Assembly: GCA_016699045.1 (NCBI GenBank)
Contig: CP064957.1
Location: 620,001 to 684,000 of the forward strand
Direction of reading: 5' to 3'
Source of the DNA: a bacterium
Lineage (GTDB): Bacteria; Babelota; Babeliae; Babelales; RVW-14
Length of the DNA: 64,000 nucleotides
A model generated the notes under the pieces. It did not search any database. It was not told the DNA's origin and was given only the letters and a program-made list of their open reading frames with translations. The position numbers and the translations under genes are program-made. Below, piece after piece: positions 28,662-37,864 of this stretch (position 1 is its first letter; every line of letters begins with the position of its first letter).

Positions 28662-29723
28662 TTACTCACACAGATAAATTATGAAAAACTTTTTCCAGAA
28701 CGGCTTTTTATGATGCTCAACAATTTTTTGCACGTCATTGGCAACTTTAAACAAGTCTGGCAATTTGTTGAGCATAACAAGCATGCGCTTCCACGTACCA
28801 AAAGGCATAGCGGGCAACCCTGCCACCACACTGCCATCGGCAACATCGCTCATTACGCCACTTTTTGAAACGATTTTTACACGATTGCCAATTTTTATAT
28901 GGTCACGAATAGCAACAAGCCCACCAATCTGGCAGCCCGCCCCAATCGTTACACTACCGGCAACGGCAGTAAATGAAAGGATAATGGTACCTTGGCCAAC
29001 ACGAACATTGTGTGCAATGTGAACATTGTTATCAAGCTTAACCATGTCGCCAATTACCGTTTCATCAAATGATCCGCGATCAATGGTTGAATTAGCACCA
29101 ACTTCTACTTCTTTGCCAAGTCTTACAATGCCAATTTGCGGCACTTTGCGCAAACCCTGTTTACCAACCTGATAACCAAAACCATCAGAGCCGATAACAG
29201 CTCCAGCGTGAATTATACTATCATCACCAATAATGCATTCATCAAGAATTTTGGCCCCCGGATAAACCAGAACGCGCTGGCCAATAACACAATTACGACC
29301 GACATACGCAAGCGCGCCAATATGGCTACCAGCACCAATGCTGGCCCCTGGCGCTACCACTGCCGATGGATGAACCTGAACATTTTCAAATAAAGATCGA
29401 GCTTCTTGCAAGGCTCGATCTTTATTTTGTACAAAATTAACTAATTTTTGAAACGCTTGCAGCGGGTCATTAACCAGCAAGTACTGCTTGTTGTCGACTA
29501 ATTTTTGCGCCGCCAACAAAAGTCCCGCACCACTCTGCTCAATAATTTTTGATGAAACATTATCAAAAACTGAAGCATCGCCACGCTCAAAAATAACTGC
29601 CAAATCTTCAGGACGGGCATGCTCTAGCGACGAAATATTGTTGACCACAAACGAATCGTCAAGAGTACTGATACCCTCGCCAAGAATTTGTTTGATTTGC
29701 CCTAGTTGTAATGCAATTTTCAT
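28662..29723 (-). CDS. lpxD: UDP-3-O-acylglucosamine N-acyltransferase LpxD
   Basis: 353 residues. LpxD adds the second acyl chain in lipid A synthesis. A uridine-binding N-terminal domain (LEHARPEDLAVIF, about 30-105) is followed by a left-handed beta-helix of hexapeptide repeats (about 115-305). The latter includes VGANSTIDRGSFDETVIGD and NNVHIAHNVRVGQG, where the catalytic His lies. The C-terminal helix ends FFIIYLCE, somewhat longer than typical. It sits 22 bp after the skp-like gene, a common outer-membrane biogenesis arrangement. Confidence 0.93.
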   Translation of the reverse strand: MKIALQLGQIKQILGEGISTLDDSFVVNNISSLEHARPEDLAVIFERGDASVFDNVSSKIIEQSGAGLLLAAQKLVDNKQYLLVNDPLQAFQKLVNFVQNKDRALQEARSLFENVQVHPSAVVAPGASIGAGSHIGALAYVGRNCVIGQRVLVYPGAKILDECIIGDDSIIHAGAVIGSDGFGYQVGKQGLRKVPQIGIVRLGKEVEVGANSTIDRGSFDETVIGDMVKLDNNVHIAHNVRVGQGTIILSFTAVAGSVTIGAGCQIGGLVAIRDHIKIGNRVKIVSKSGVMSDVADGSVVAGLPAMPFGTWKRMLVMLNKLPDLFKVANDVQKIVEHHKKPFWKKFFIIYLCE

Positions 29724-29745
29724 GAAGCCGTCCCTAAAAAATTAA

Positions 29746-30333
29746 TTACGCAGTTTTAACGGTTGCTTTTTCTTTGCCTTTTACTGCAGGAGCTACTGAC
29801 TTTGTTGCTTCATTTTTGCTGGAATATTCAGCATCAAGAGCCTTTAAAACATCGCTTGTTTTGTCGATAGCTTTTGAAACACACAATACACCAGGAGTAT
29901 TTTTGTCAATAATCATGCTCCAGTTTTGTTCAGACATAAGTCTGTCAGCAACTTTACGTTGTTTGTCATGCAATTGCATTTGGGTTTTTTGGATTTCCAT
30001 ACGAAGACCTTGTTCTCTTTGAGAAAGGGTCTTGTTTTCGGTGCTTTCCATTTGTGCAAGCATTTCTTTCTTTTCAGATAATGCTTTTTCGCTCAAAACT
30101 TCTTTTTGGTCTTCGATTTCTTGTTTAAGTTTGCTAATTTTTTCGTTGGATTCTTTAGCATAATTTTGAAATGCTTGTACCTTTGATTTAATATCTTCAG
30201 TAAGAAGTTTGCCTTCTTGTGATTCTTGCATAAGATACATACTGTCAATCGAAACTAATGCTTCATTTTTTGCAGACACAAAACTGAAATTGAATGCTGA
30301 TGCAAGCGCAAGCCCCAATAATACCTTTTTCAT
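29746..30333 (-). CDS. OmpH/Skp-family periplasmic chaperone
   Basis: 195 residues: signal peptide (1-21, ending VSA), a short beta segment (ALVSIDSMYLMQES), long coiled-coil arms (about 45-130, Lys/Glu/Gln-rich) and a returning segment WSMIIDKNTPGVLCVSKAIDKTSDVLKAL. Skp trimers hold unfolded outer-membrane proteins in the periplasm. The final 25 residues are Lys/Ala-rich and probably disordered. Location before lpxD supports the call; the family is divergent, so I leave the symbol empty. Confidence 0.85.
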   Translation of the reverse strand: MKKVLLGLALASAFNFSFVSAKNEALVSIDSMYLMQESQEGKLLTEDIKSKVQAFQNYAKESNEKISKLKQEIEDQKEVLSEKALSEKKEMLAQMESTENKTLSQREQGLRMEIQKTQMQLHDKQRKVADRLMSEQNWSMIIDKNTPGVLCVSKAIDKTSDVLKALDAEYSSKNEATKSVAPAVKGKEKATVKTA

Positions 30334-30409
30334 AATTACTCCTTTGAAATAAATCAGTGATACATAACAATTACATTTTTCTTTTGATCATAGAAATCGT
30401 AGCTCTTTT

Positions 30410-30439
30410 ACAAACCAACGTCAAATTGAGTTGGTTTGT
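30410..30439. repeat. Inverted repeat, possible weak terminator
   Basis: ACAAACCAAC / GTTGGTTTGT, a perfect 10-bp stem with a 10-base loop, in the 133-bp gap between the HerA-like and skp-like genes. The T runs after it are poor on both strands, so the role is unclear. Confidence 0.45.
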
Positions 30440-30466
30440 ATTTTAGATTACCTCTTTTTTGGTGCT

Positions 30467-32074
30467 CTAAAAAATCTCATCAATGATATTTTTTAGATCT
30501 TTGGTTGGCGAGGTAACCATTGCTCCATAAAACAAATCATCGTACTCTCGTGTACGCACCACAACCGGCATTGGTACCGCATGCCCCATCAACAACACTT
30601 GCTTTTTACTATCAAGCGTTGCCAAAATAGTACGCAAGCCCGTAGCATTACTCACGCCCGTCAACACCGCTTGAATATCACGATCGTCGTTTAACAATGC
30701 AACAATCTTAGTCCCAATTTGAGAAATAATTTCTGGATCAATGCCCGAAGGCCGCTGGTCAACAACCAACAGTGAAACATAATATTTACGCATTTCGCGC
30801 GCAATAGTTCCAAAAATAGTTTGTCGAGCCGCTTCTGGATTTAAAAATTTGTGCGCTTCTTCAATCGTTATCAGCAATTTTCGCGGCTCATCGCCCTTAT
30901 TTTGCGATGCCAAAAAGCGCTCCGTTTTTGCCATATATTCTTCATGAATGCGCCGCGTTAAAATGTTGGCTACCAACAAATAACACAACATTGATGTCTG
31001 ATTGCCAAATTCCAAAATCACGTGAATGCCTTTATCCAAACATTCCATCATGCGATCGATCACTGAATTATTTGATGCCATTTTTTTTAAAAAGGGAAAA
31101 CGTTCGATGCGTTTAAGCTTGCGGTACAAGGCGCCAACCGACTCAACGTGCGCGCCAATTTGATCGGCAAATTCTTTAAGCGTTCCTTCTTGGCTCAAAA
31201 GAACTTCAAGCCACTGGCCCTTGTACTTACTGGCAATCAAATAGGCAGCTTCCAAGGCGGTTGGATGCAAGTTAAGCTCTTGCTGCAACGACATCACATC
31301 TTCAACATGAATGTCTTGATAGCCAAGTACCACCTCATAATCAGGCGTACAACCACGACGACGCGTTGCGTCAGGATCAAGCGAAAAAATAGCAACTTTA
31401 TTAGGAAAAAGTGTTTTCAAGCCTTTTACAAACGAATGACCTCCGCCCTCTTTGCGTGCTTGATAGCCATATTCACTATGCATATCAAAAATCAAATTCA
31501 CTGCCTGTTCAGACTTAACCATCCCCGCCAAAATAAGCCGCGTAATAAACGTCTTACCCGTTCCTGTTTTACCAAAAATACCATTACTCCGCTCAGTAAA
31601 ACGCTCAAGGTCTAAACAAACCGGCGTTTTCATATCGAGCGGAGAACCAATATGAAAGTATTTTTTATCTAATTTTTCATCACCAAAAATATCGGCAACA
31701 TCTTGCTCACTAGCATCAAACACTTGCGCAAAATGACCAGGAATAGTTTTTACCGGCATCTTATGATTAAGCTGATCAATCATAAGCATTGGCCGTAACT
31801 CAACTTTTGCGTACATGTCACGCTGTTTAAGCATGTCTGTTAACAGCTGTTCGTCTGGTGACGGCGGAAAAAGCAAAATATCGGGATGGGTAACTTCAAG
31901 TTGCAAATCGGTAATTAACGAAAAGAAGCGATAGTGCTTACCAACAATCGAAACAAATTTACCGGTCTTAATTTCTTCCAACGAACAGTCAGCATTTAAG
32001 CGCATTATCAGGCCCTCGACCAACGAGCCAAGCAGTACATGTCCAAGGCATTTACGATTTTTATGATCAACCAT
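30467..32074 (-). CDS. HerA-like / DUF87 ATPase
   Basis: 535 residues. The ATG at 32074 has AAAGGA six bases upstream; a longer frame to 32110 overlaps acpS. An N-terminal HAS-barrel-like region (about 1-100) precedes a RecA/FtsK-type motor: Walker A GKTGTGKTF (about 168), Walker B LLITIEEAHKFL (about 393) and QRPSGIDPEIISQIGTKIVALLND, the HerA sensor and arginine-finger region. HerA ATPases usually drive DNA-end processing with the NurA nuclease or are used in phage defence; no nurA-like gene is beside it. Role unproven. It is in line with acpS and comM, the spacing suggesting co-transcription. Confidence 0.8.
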   Translation of the reverse strand: MVDHKNRKCLGHVLLGSLVEGLIMRLNADCSLEEIKTGKFVSIVGKHYRFFSLITDLQLEVTHPDILLFPPSPDEQLLTDMLKQRDMYAKVELRPMLMIDQLNHKMPVKTIPGHFAQVFDASEQDVADIFGDEKLDKKYFHIGSPLDMKTPVCLDLERFTERSNGIFGKTGTGKTFITRLILAGMVKSEQAVNLIFDMHSEYGYQARKEGGGHSFVKGLKTLFPNKVAIFSLDPDATRRRGCTPDYEVVLGYQDIHVEDVMSLQQELNLHPTALEAAYLIASKYKGQWLEVLLSQEGTLKEFADQIGAHVESVGALYRKLKRIERFPFLKKMASNNSVIDRMMECLDKGIHVILEFGNQTSMLCYLLVANILTRRIHEEYMAKTERFLASQNKGDEPRKLLITIEEAHKFLNPEAARQTIFGTIAREMRKYYVSLLVVDQRPSGIDPEIISQIGTKIVALLNDDRDIQAVLTGVSNATGLRTILATLDSKKQVLLMGHAVPMPVVVRTREYDDLFYGAMVTSPTKDLKNIIDEIF

Positions 32075-32103
32075 GAGCGTTCCTTTGCGAAGTATCAACG
32101 TTT

Positions 32104-32532
32104 TTAACATTCTTTAACTAATACCACAAAAGCAACAACATGTAATCGTTCATGCGCTACCGAGATATGAGTTTTAAGCACTGGCAAGGCCACACCAATC
32201 TTATGCTCAAGAGCCCGCCAATCTACATAAAGCTGCGGAACATCCCACGTTTGTTTAAGCAAATGAACATGCTTGCATAAAAATAAAAAAGAAAAAGTTG
32301 TACGCGTTAGGCCAAGCTGCACCAGCGCTGCGCTCAGCGCCTTAAAAACAGCCTCTTTTGCCGCAAAGCGTGTAGCCAATTTTTGAGCTTGTTCGTGGGC
32401 CGGCAACGATGTAAAGCCACACTCAACCAGTTCTTGTTCAGAAAAAATTTTATATAATTGTTCACGAGAAAAAGAAAGCCACGGTTCAAAGCGAGCAACC
32501 TCGGCAATATCTGTACCAATACCAACAATCAT
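32104..32532 (-). CDS. acpS: Holo-[acyl-carrier-protein] synthase
   Basis: 142 residues. AcpS transfers phosphopantetheine from CoA to ACP for fatty-acid synthesis. Marks: MIVGIGTDIAEVARFE (metal-binding Asp) at the start and KLATRFAAKEAVFKAL (Glu and Lys of the active site) near 50-65, then HISVAHE-like ISVAHERLHVVAFVVL. A somewhat longer middle than usual. Its start overlaps the comM stop by four bases. Confidence 0.92.
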   Translation of the reverse strand: MIVGIGTDIAEVARFEPWLSFSREQLYKIFSEQELVECGFTSLPAHEQAQKLATRFAAKEAVFKALSAALVQLGLTRTTFSFLFLCKHVHLLKQTWDVPQLYVDWRALEHKIGVALPVLKTHISVAHERLHVVAFVVLVKEC

Positions 32533-34058
32533 GCTTCTAACTTTTGGTCCAACGAACGATACATAATTGCCTCTTGAATGTGCTTACGATCAATCTGCTC
32601 GCATTGATCCAAGTCGGCAATCGTACGTGCTATTTTTAAAATTTTATGATAACCGCGCATACTTAAACCCAAACGATCAAAGGCCAGCTTAACGATTTGC
32701 TCAGCACTGTCTGTCAGCGTACAAAATTGTTCGATTTGTGTCGCATTCATAAACGCATTACGCATGGAACCAAAGCGACGCTCTTGCAAAACAACTGCAC
32801 CATTAACCATTTTTAGCATCTGGGCTGAGCTCATGCTGTTGTGATCGACGTTTTTGATTTCTTCGTAATTAACACCAGAAACGTTAATGTGCAGATCAAT
32901 GCGATCCAACAGCGGCCCTGAAAGCTTGCTGATATAATTCGAAATTTTTTGTTCAGTACAAACGCATTTCTTTTTCTTATCGCCATAATAACCACACGGA
33001 CATGGGTTGAGAGCGGCCACGAGCAAGAAATTAGCCGGATATTCAACCGCACAACTCGCGCGTGAAATGAGCACCTTTTTGTTTTCCAATGGCTCACGCA
33101 ACACTTCAAGCGTTGGACGATTAAACTCAGTAAGTTCATCCAAAAACAAAACACCGTTGTGCGCCAAACTGATTTCGCCAGGCCGTGGATTAGACCCGCC
33201 ACCCACCAAGCCTGCTTGCGAAATTGTGTGGTGAGGTGCGCGAAATGGTCGATGCACCATCAGCGAACTAGTGCCCAGCTGCCCAGCAACCGAATAAATT
33301 TTTGTCGTTTGAATAATTTCGTCAAAAGACATGGGCGGCAAAATAGTTGCAAAACGCTTAGCCAACATTGTTTTACCAGAGCCAGGAGGCCCAATAAACA
33401 AAATATTATGCCGACCAGCTGCCGCAATTTGCAGCGCACGCTTTGCCAATAATTGACCTTTAACTTGATCGAAATCAAGCAGATGCTTTTGTAACGTTGT
33501 TTGAACATTGTCAAACGATGATGGCGTTGGCTCAATTGTCATCTCGCCGCGCAAATACGTCACTAACTCAGAGAGCGACTCAACACCAATAATATCGATA
33601 TCTTTAATCAAACTCGCTTCGTACATGTTGGCTTTGGGAATAATAATGCGCTTTCTGCCTGCCTTGAGCGCACCATGCGCAATGGACAAAACACCCTTGA
33701 CCGAACGAATAGAGCCATCAAGTGAAAGCTCACCCAAAAACACTGTTTCATCGATAAAGGTGGGTGTAAGATCAATCAACTTAGCAGCTTGCAAAATAGC
33801 AACAGCAATGGGCACGTCAAAAAGAATATGCTCTTTTTTAAGCGAGGCCGGGGCAAGGTTAACCGTAATCATCCGTTCGGGAAGTCGAATACCACTATTT
33901 TTTATAGCAGCACGAATACGATCCTTGCTTTCGTTAATTGCCTTGTCTGGCAAACCGACGATATAAAACTTGATCATACCAAAAGAAAGGTCCGCTTCTA
34001 CCTGGACTTCGTGAGCATCAATACCGACCGTTGTTGCTGAGTAAACTTTTGCATGCAT
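32529..34058 (-). CDS. comM: ComM/YifB-family Mg-chelatase-like AAA+ ATPase
   Basis: 509 residues, full length. ComM is a hexameric helicase that promotes branch migration during natural transformation. The N-terminal Lon-like S5 domain runs MHAKVYSATTVGIDAHEV to about 170. The AAA+ core has Walker A FIGPPGSGKTML, RPFRAPHHTISQAGLVGGG, Walker B GVLFLDELTEF and sensor FLLVAALNPCPCGYYGD with a Cys-rich loop. The C-terminal helical domain ends LGLSMRGYHKILKIARTIADL. Together with pilus genes it supports DNA uptake as a cell function, though yifB homologs also occur in non-transformable bacteria. Confidence 0.92.
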   Translation of the reverse strand: MHAKVYSATTVGIDAHEVQVEADLSFGMIKFYIVGLPDKAINESKDRIRAAIKNSGIRLPERMITVNLAPASLKKEHILFDVPIAVAILQAAKLIDLTPTFIDETVFLGELSLDGSIRSVKGVLSIAHGALKAGRKRIIIPKANMYEASLIKDIDIIGVESLSELVTYLRGEMTIEPTPSSFDNVQTTLQKHLLDFDQVKGQLLAKRALQIAAAGRHNILFIGPPGSGKTMLAKRFATILPPMSFDEIIQTTKIYSVAGQLGTSSLMVHRPFRAPHHTISQAGLVGGGSNPRPGEISLAHNGVLFLDELTEFNRPTLEVLREPLENKKVLISRASCAVEYPANFLLVAALNPCPCGYYGDKKKKCVCTEQKISNYISKLSGPLLDRIDLHINVSGVNYEEIKNVDHNSMSSAQMLKMVNGAVVLQERRFGSMRNAFMNATQIEQFCTLTDSAEQIVKLAFDRLGLSMRGYHKILKIARTIADLDQCEQIDRKHIQEAIMYRSLDQKLEA

Positions 34059-34187
34059 AATGATTAAAAAATTTTTAATATGAAAACAATAATTACTTAT
34101 ATCGACAAATAAAGCATTGTAGATATAACATTAATTTTTCTAATTTGCAAAAGATGTTACAAGCGCTACATTTTTTTTATAAAAAAT

Positions 34188-34757
34188 TTATTCATCTTCA
34201 TCAGCATAAAGATCAAGCAATGCTTGAATCTCTTCCCCATTTTTTTTACTTGGCAACTGACTAGACGTACGCCCAGCACTATCAACACACGCAATATTAA
34301 CTTTTCTGAAAAGTAGCTGATTAACGGCGTAAATATTGCCAACTTCAACAGCAACATGGAGCGGTGTTTTTTTCTTTGTATTCTCATTATTTTCAAGGTC
34401 AAGGTTACGCTTAATAAATTCATCAACAGCATCATTATCAAAATTAATAATTGCTGTATGAAACGGCGTAAAGCCTTCGCCTTCAGGCTCTTCCTCCAGT
34501 AAAAATTCTTCTAGCGTCTTTGAAACGGACGATGGCACAAGTGTCAAGGGAGAAACTTCGCGATTAGAACATGAACCATAACCACCACTGCCGCTTGAAA
34601 TAGTTCTTTTTAAATTTGATGGTGGCACAAAAAAACGATCTGCTTGTGAAGAATCAACGTCCTCTCCAGGTTTTGAACAATCCCTGGAGTTATTATTCAT
34701 CGCAGCTTCTAGCGTAAACATACAACAAATAAGTATAAACATACCAAGTCTTTTCAT
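34188..34757 (-). CDS. Exported ankyrin-repeat protein
   Basis: 189 residues from the ATG at 34757 (GGAG seven bases upstream); the longer frame to 34904 lacks a ribosome site. Signal peptide MKRLGMFILICCMFTLEAA. A Ser/Asp-rich middle is followed by about two or three ankyrin repeats: EGFTPFHTAIINFDNDAVDEF (about 110-140), TKKKTPLHVAVEVGNIYAVNQLL (about 145-175) and a partial AGRTSSQLPSKKNGEEIQALL. Ankyrin repeats are protein-binding modules common in effectors of intracellular bacteria. It lies alone between comM and the RRM gene. Confidence 0.8.
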   Translation of the reverse strand: MKRLGMFILICCMFTLEAAMNNNSRDCSKPGEDVDSSQADRFFVPPSNLKRTISSGSGGYGSCSNREVSPLTLVPSSVSKTLEEFLLEEEPEGEGFTPFHTAIINFDNDAVDEFIKRNLDLENNENTKKKTPLHVAVEVGNIYAVNQLLFRKVNIACVDSAGRTSSQLPSKKNGEEIQALLDLYADEDE

Positions 34758-34916
34758 GCTCAATCTCCATATCGCATACAAAAAACAAACATCATTGATC
34801 TGTAAGCGCCACCAGATCTTTACCCACACATCAGTCAAGCATGATAACGAAAAAATTTTCAAGAAAAGAAAAGTTTTAAAAAATTTGAACGCTGAATGCG
34901 TCAAGTGGTAAAAACT

Positions 34917-34953
34917 AAAAGAGCCCTACCAGATTACTCTGATAAGGCTCTTT
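34917..34953 (-). terminator. Terminator after the RRM protein gene
   Basis: AAAGAGCC...AGA / TCT...GGCTCTTT, an imperfect long stem with A/T flanks giving CTCTTTTAGTTTTT on the minus strand. Confidence 0.7.
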
Positions 34954-35014
34954 AAAACTTAAAATCTAATTAAGATGCATTTTACTGCAAAATCAAATTT
35001 CAAATAACGGACGA

Positions 35015-35320
35015 TTAGCGACGTGAGAAACCACCGCGGTTGCTACCGTTGCCATTGCTGTCACGGTTTTCACGGGATCTTGCTTCACTTACTTTAAGTG
35101 AACGTCCACCAACGTCTTTGTTGTTCAAATCTTGAACAGCTTGTCTTGCTTCGTCGGATGAAGACATTTCAACAAATGCAAAACCTCTGGAGTTGCCTGT
35201 AAATTTGTCTTTAACGATGTTTACTGACTCAACGTTGCCAACTTGAGCAAACAAGTCTCTCAATTCATTTTCTGTAACTGAGTAACCAACGTTACCAACG
35301 AACAATTTGCGATTATTCAT
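35015..35320 (-). CDS. RRM-type RNA-binding protein
   Basis: 101 residues. One RNA-recognition motif with both signatures: RNP2 KLFVGNVGY (about 5) and RNP1 GNSRGFAFVEM (about 41-50), then a Gly/Arg/Asn-rich tail (NRGGFSRR). Small RRM proteins of this layout in cyanobacteria and other bacteria are often cold-induced and bind mRNA. It is a one-gene unit with its own promoter, a leader of about 145 nt and a terminator. The long leader would suit post-transcriptional control. Confidence 0.9.
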   Translation of the reverse strand: MNNRKLFVGNVGYSVTENELRDLFAQVGNVESVNIVKDKFTGNSRGFAFVEMSSSDEARQAVQDLNNKDVGGRSLKVSEARSRENRDSNGNGSNRGGFSRR

Positions 35321-35472
35321 AACAATCTTCTCTGGAAATACGACTAAAAAACGATACTACCTACACGCCTCTTTGGGCATACGCTCTAACCATAAAAAAT
35401 GGGACTTAACCAAAAGAACTGATCTAGAAACATTCTCTTGAATAAAACATATGTTAAAGAAGCTACTCAGTC

Positions 35473-35501
35473 ATAGTGACACAGGCAAAGCTAAATGTCA
35501 A
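35473..35501 (-). promoter_or_regulatory. Promoter of the RRM protein gene
   Basis: On the minus strand TTGACA (perfect -35), 17 bases, CACTAT. It predicts an mRNA leader of about 145 nt before the ATG at 35320. The gap otherwise holds no gene. Confidence 0.6.
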
Positions 35502-35531
35502 TTGGAATGGGGCCTCTTTTCAAAATTTAAC

Positions 35532-36125
35532 TCATAAATCAAGCATTTTTGAAAAGTCCCATGCAGGATTTAAGAGCAAGTTCAAATAACCTCTGGATAT
35601 AGTTTTAACTCGCGAAAAGCCTATTTTTCTTAAAAAATCATGCACTTTTGCCATTCCAGGGCCCGGCTGCGCCTGCGAATCTTTAAGCTCAATTTCAACA
35701 AAACCGCCCAACATGGGCAATTCATCAAAAGCTATCTCAAACTCACCAACGCGGCATACCGTCCGCCGTTTTTCTACAATAAGCCGGCCTATGTACCCCA
35801 ACGAAGCCAATAAATCCATCATGGCCTGGCCATCAGCAACCTGCGTCTCATTCTCTTGGCAAGCAATAATAGCTCCTAACCGCTCATCAAAAGTACGTAT
35901 TTTAGTCGTGACAAAGGCCTTATCCCCCGCTTTGCGTACGCGCAACAATTTAGCATATTCTATAAAGCCATGCGGAGAGTCAAAGAAAAAACTATCTCGA
36001 GGATCATCAAAATAATAATCCTGAATCATTTGTGTTGGCTCAAGCTGCGCATGCTGGGCAAGCCAGGTGCGCATGAGGGTTGTTTGCTCAGCATCAAGCT
36101 GAAGTTTTATTTCAATTTCATACAT
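35532..36125 (-). CDS. CYTH-domain protein (cytosolic)
   Basis: 197 residues from the ATG at 36125 (a TTG nine bases earlier is in frame but has no better ribosome site). CYTH marks: EIEIKLQL (ExExK, about 3-7), AKLLRVRKAGDKAFVTTK, RRTVCRVGEFEIAFDEL and FVEIELKDS; ends YLNLLLNPAWDF. The fold hydrolyses or binds triphosphates such as thiamine triphosphate or tripolyphosphate, or makes cAMP. It has no signal peptide, unlike its exported paralog at 6746-7732, so the organism keeps one CYTH on each side of the membrane. It is 24 bp after the secretin gene. Confidence 0.85.
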   Translation of the reverse strand: MYEIEIKLQLDAEQTTLMRTWLAQHAQLEPTQMIQDYYFDDPRDSFFFDSPHGFIEYAKLLRVRKAGDKAFVTTKIRTFDERLGAIIACQENETQVADGQAMMDLLASLGYIGRLIVEKRRTVCRVGEFEIAFDELPMLGGFVEIELKDSQAQPGPGMAKVHDFLRKIGFSRVKTISRGYLNLLLNPAWDFSKMLDL

Positions 36126-36148
36126 TGTCGTCAACTTTCTTAAAATTT

Positions 36149-37834
36149 TTATATCAGCGTTGGCGTTAAAAAGATCAACAGTTGCTTGTCAACCTTTGCC
36201 GTCCGCCGACCTCTAAAGAACCATCCCAACACCGGAATATCTTGCAATATCGGCACGCCCGTTTGCGATTTTTCATTGCGTTCTTCAATCAGCCCGCCAA
36301 TCAATGTCGTTTGGCCACTACCTAATAATACCCTACTTTTTGAGCGAGAGGTACGAATAGTGTAATTAAAAGTGGTTCGTACGCCATTGTGCGAGCTCAC
36401 GCCTTCAGTTGGAATACTTGATGGAGCAACCATAGAATTTTCAATAAACACATCTAAAAATACCGATTGATGATCAGGCGCTACCACCGGCCTGACTGAA
36501 ATTTTCATACCGATATCTTTGTAATTGATCGTATTAACGTTGGTTGGTTGGCCTTCAACCGTCTCTTGTAATCTGATTTCTTGCGGCATTTCTTGACCCA
36601 CCAAAATTTCAGCCATCTCTTCGCTTTTAATTAACAAGGTCGGTTTTAAAATTGTTTTCATTTCGTTGCGATGTTCAGCCGCATTCAGCACTAAGTTCAA
36701 CCGTTTTGTTTCAAGCGTTTTATTACCAAAAACAACCGGCAACTTAACGTTAAAGCCCCCAATCAAATTGGTTGGTATAAAATTTAACGCCCATGGAAAA
36801 AAGTTGGCAAAAGGATCGCTCGGATTGTTAGGATCAGTCGCACCAATCCCCACACCGGCAAAATCAAAATGCTTTATGCTAGCGCGTCGATCGTAAATCC
36901 CTGACCAATCAAAACCAATCGCATCTTCAAAATCCTTTTCAGCCAACACAACTCGGGCCTCAAGCCGCACTTGAGGGATTCTGGCATCAATTTCAGCAAA
37001 GCATCGCTTTAAATCATCAGCCTGCTGTTTTGATGCGCGTAAAAAAATCTTTTTGCCTTCATCATCAAAAACTAAATATTCGCCATTCTTGCCCGCCTCT
37101 TTGCCCACAATGCCCTGCCACAAATTTTCTACGCGCGTTTTAAGTGCAGCATCCCAACGAGCATTAAACATCGTAATGCAATCACTTTGCAAGGCACGTT
37201 TGTTGGCAATACGCAACCGCAGTGCCATGATTTGAGCCGCCGTAGCCGCGGTCACCACGCGCCACACGCCAACATCTTTAATCAACGCCAAGCGCGGCAC
37301 ATGGTTATTAAGCAAAATATTAAGCGCGGAACCTAACGAAATATCATGAAACTCAAAGGCCGGCACCCTGCCTTCAACTTCGGCATCAACCATAAGTTTA
37401 AGCCCAGCAAGTTTACTCAACAAGCCAAGTGCTTGTTTAATCTCAACATTCTTCAAATTCACGGTCACGCGCTTTTCTTGCAATACAGGGTTTTTATATT
37501 GCTCAGCCAACACGGCATAAACTTCATGATCGGTATGAGTATTTTTGATATCGGCAGACAACACCCGTTCAGTTTTTGATTTTTTGTCATGTTGCTTATT
37601 GTGACGACTCGTTTTATTTTTTTTATCGTGTTGCTCAACCACCACACGTTTAACTAATTTTTCAATATTTTCAAGTTGCTCTTGCTCTTTTGCCTGATGC
37701 TCTTGCGCCATCAAACTTAATGTCGTTGGCGGCATATCTGGCATCGCGTAACGCGACCGCACACCCAAATCTTCAGCTCGACAAACGGTGGAACAGGCTA
37801 GAAAAAATAGTTTTGCAATGTTGCCAGACTTCAT
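36149..37834 (-). CDS. Type IV pilus / type II secretion secretin (PilQ-like)
   Basis: 561 residues from the ATG at 37834 (AGGAG seven bases upstream). Secretins form the outer-membrane ring for pilus or exported protein passage. A signal peptide (1-20) is followed by a basic region (about 65-95), an N1/STN-like domain (VTVNLKNVEIKQALGLLSKLAGLKL) and the secretin core. That core ends SRVLLGSGQTTLIGGLIEERNEKSQTGVPILQDIPVLGWFF, the family signature, and KQLLIFLTPTLI. It has no AMIN domains, so it is a short form nearer GspD/PilQ minimal types. It is third in the pilO-pilP-pilQ-like operon. Confidence 0.88.
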   Translation of the reverse strand: MKSGNIAKLFFLACSTVCRAEDLGVRSRYAMPDMPPTTLSLMAQEHQAKEQEQLENIEKLVKRVVVEQHDKKNKTSRHNKQHDKKSKTERVLSADIKNTHTDHEVYAVLAEQYKNPVLQEKRVTVNLKNVEIKQALGLLSKLAGLKLMVDAEVEGRVPAFEFHDISLGSALNILLNNHVPRLALIKDVGVWRVVTAATAAQIMALRLRIANKRALQSDCITMFNARWDAALKTRVENLWQGIVGKEAGKNGEYLVFDDEGKKIFLRASKQQADDLKRCFAEIDARIPQVRLEARVVLAEKDFEDAIGFDWSGIYDRRASIKHFDFAGVGIGATDPNNPSDPFANFFPWALNFIPTNLIGGFNVKLPVVFGNKTLETKRLNLVLNAAEHRNEMKTILKPTLLIKSEEMAEILVGQEMPQEIRLQETVEGQPTNVNTINYKDIGMKISVRPVVAPDHQSVFLDVFIENSMVAPSSIPTEGVSSHNGVRTTFNYTIRTSRSKSRVLLGSGQTTLIGGLIEERNEKSQTGVPILQDIPVLGWFFRGRRTAKVDKQLLIFLTPTLI

Positions 37835-37864
37835 ACACACTCTCCTTTTTTAAGAACCAAATAG

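Noticed and set aside
34758..34904. Longer start for the ankyrin protein
   Set aside because: No ribosome site, and it would bury the clear signal peptide starting at 34757.
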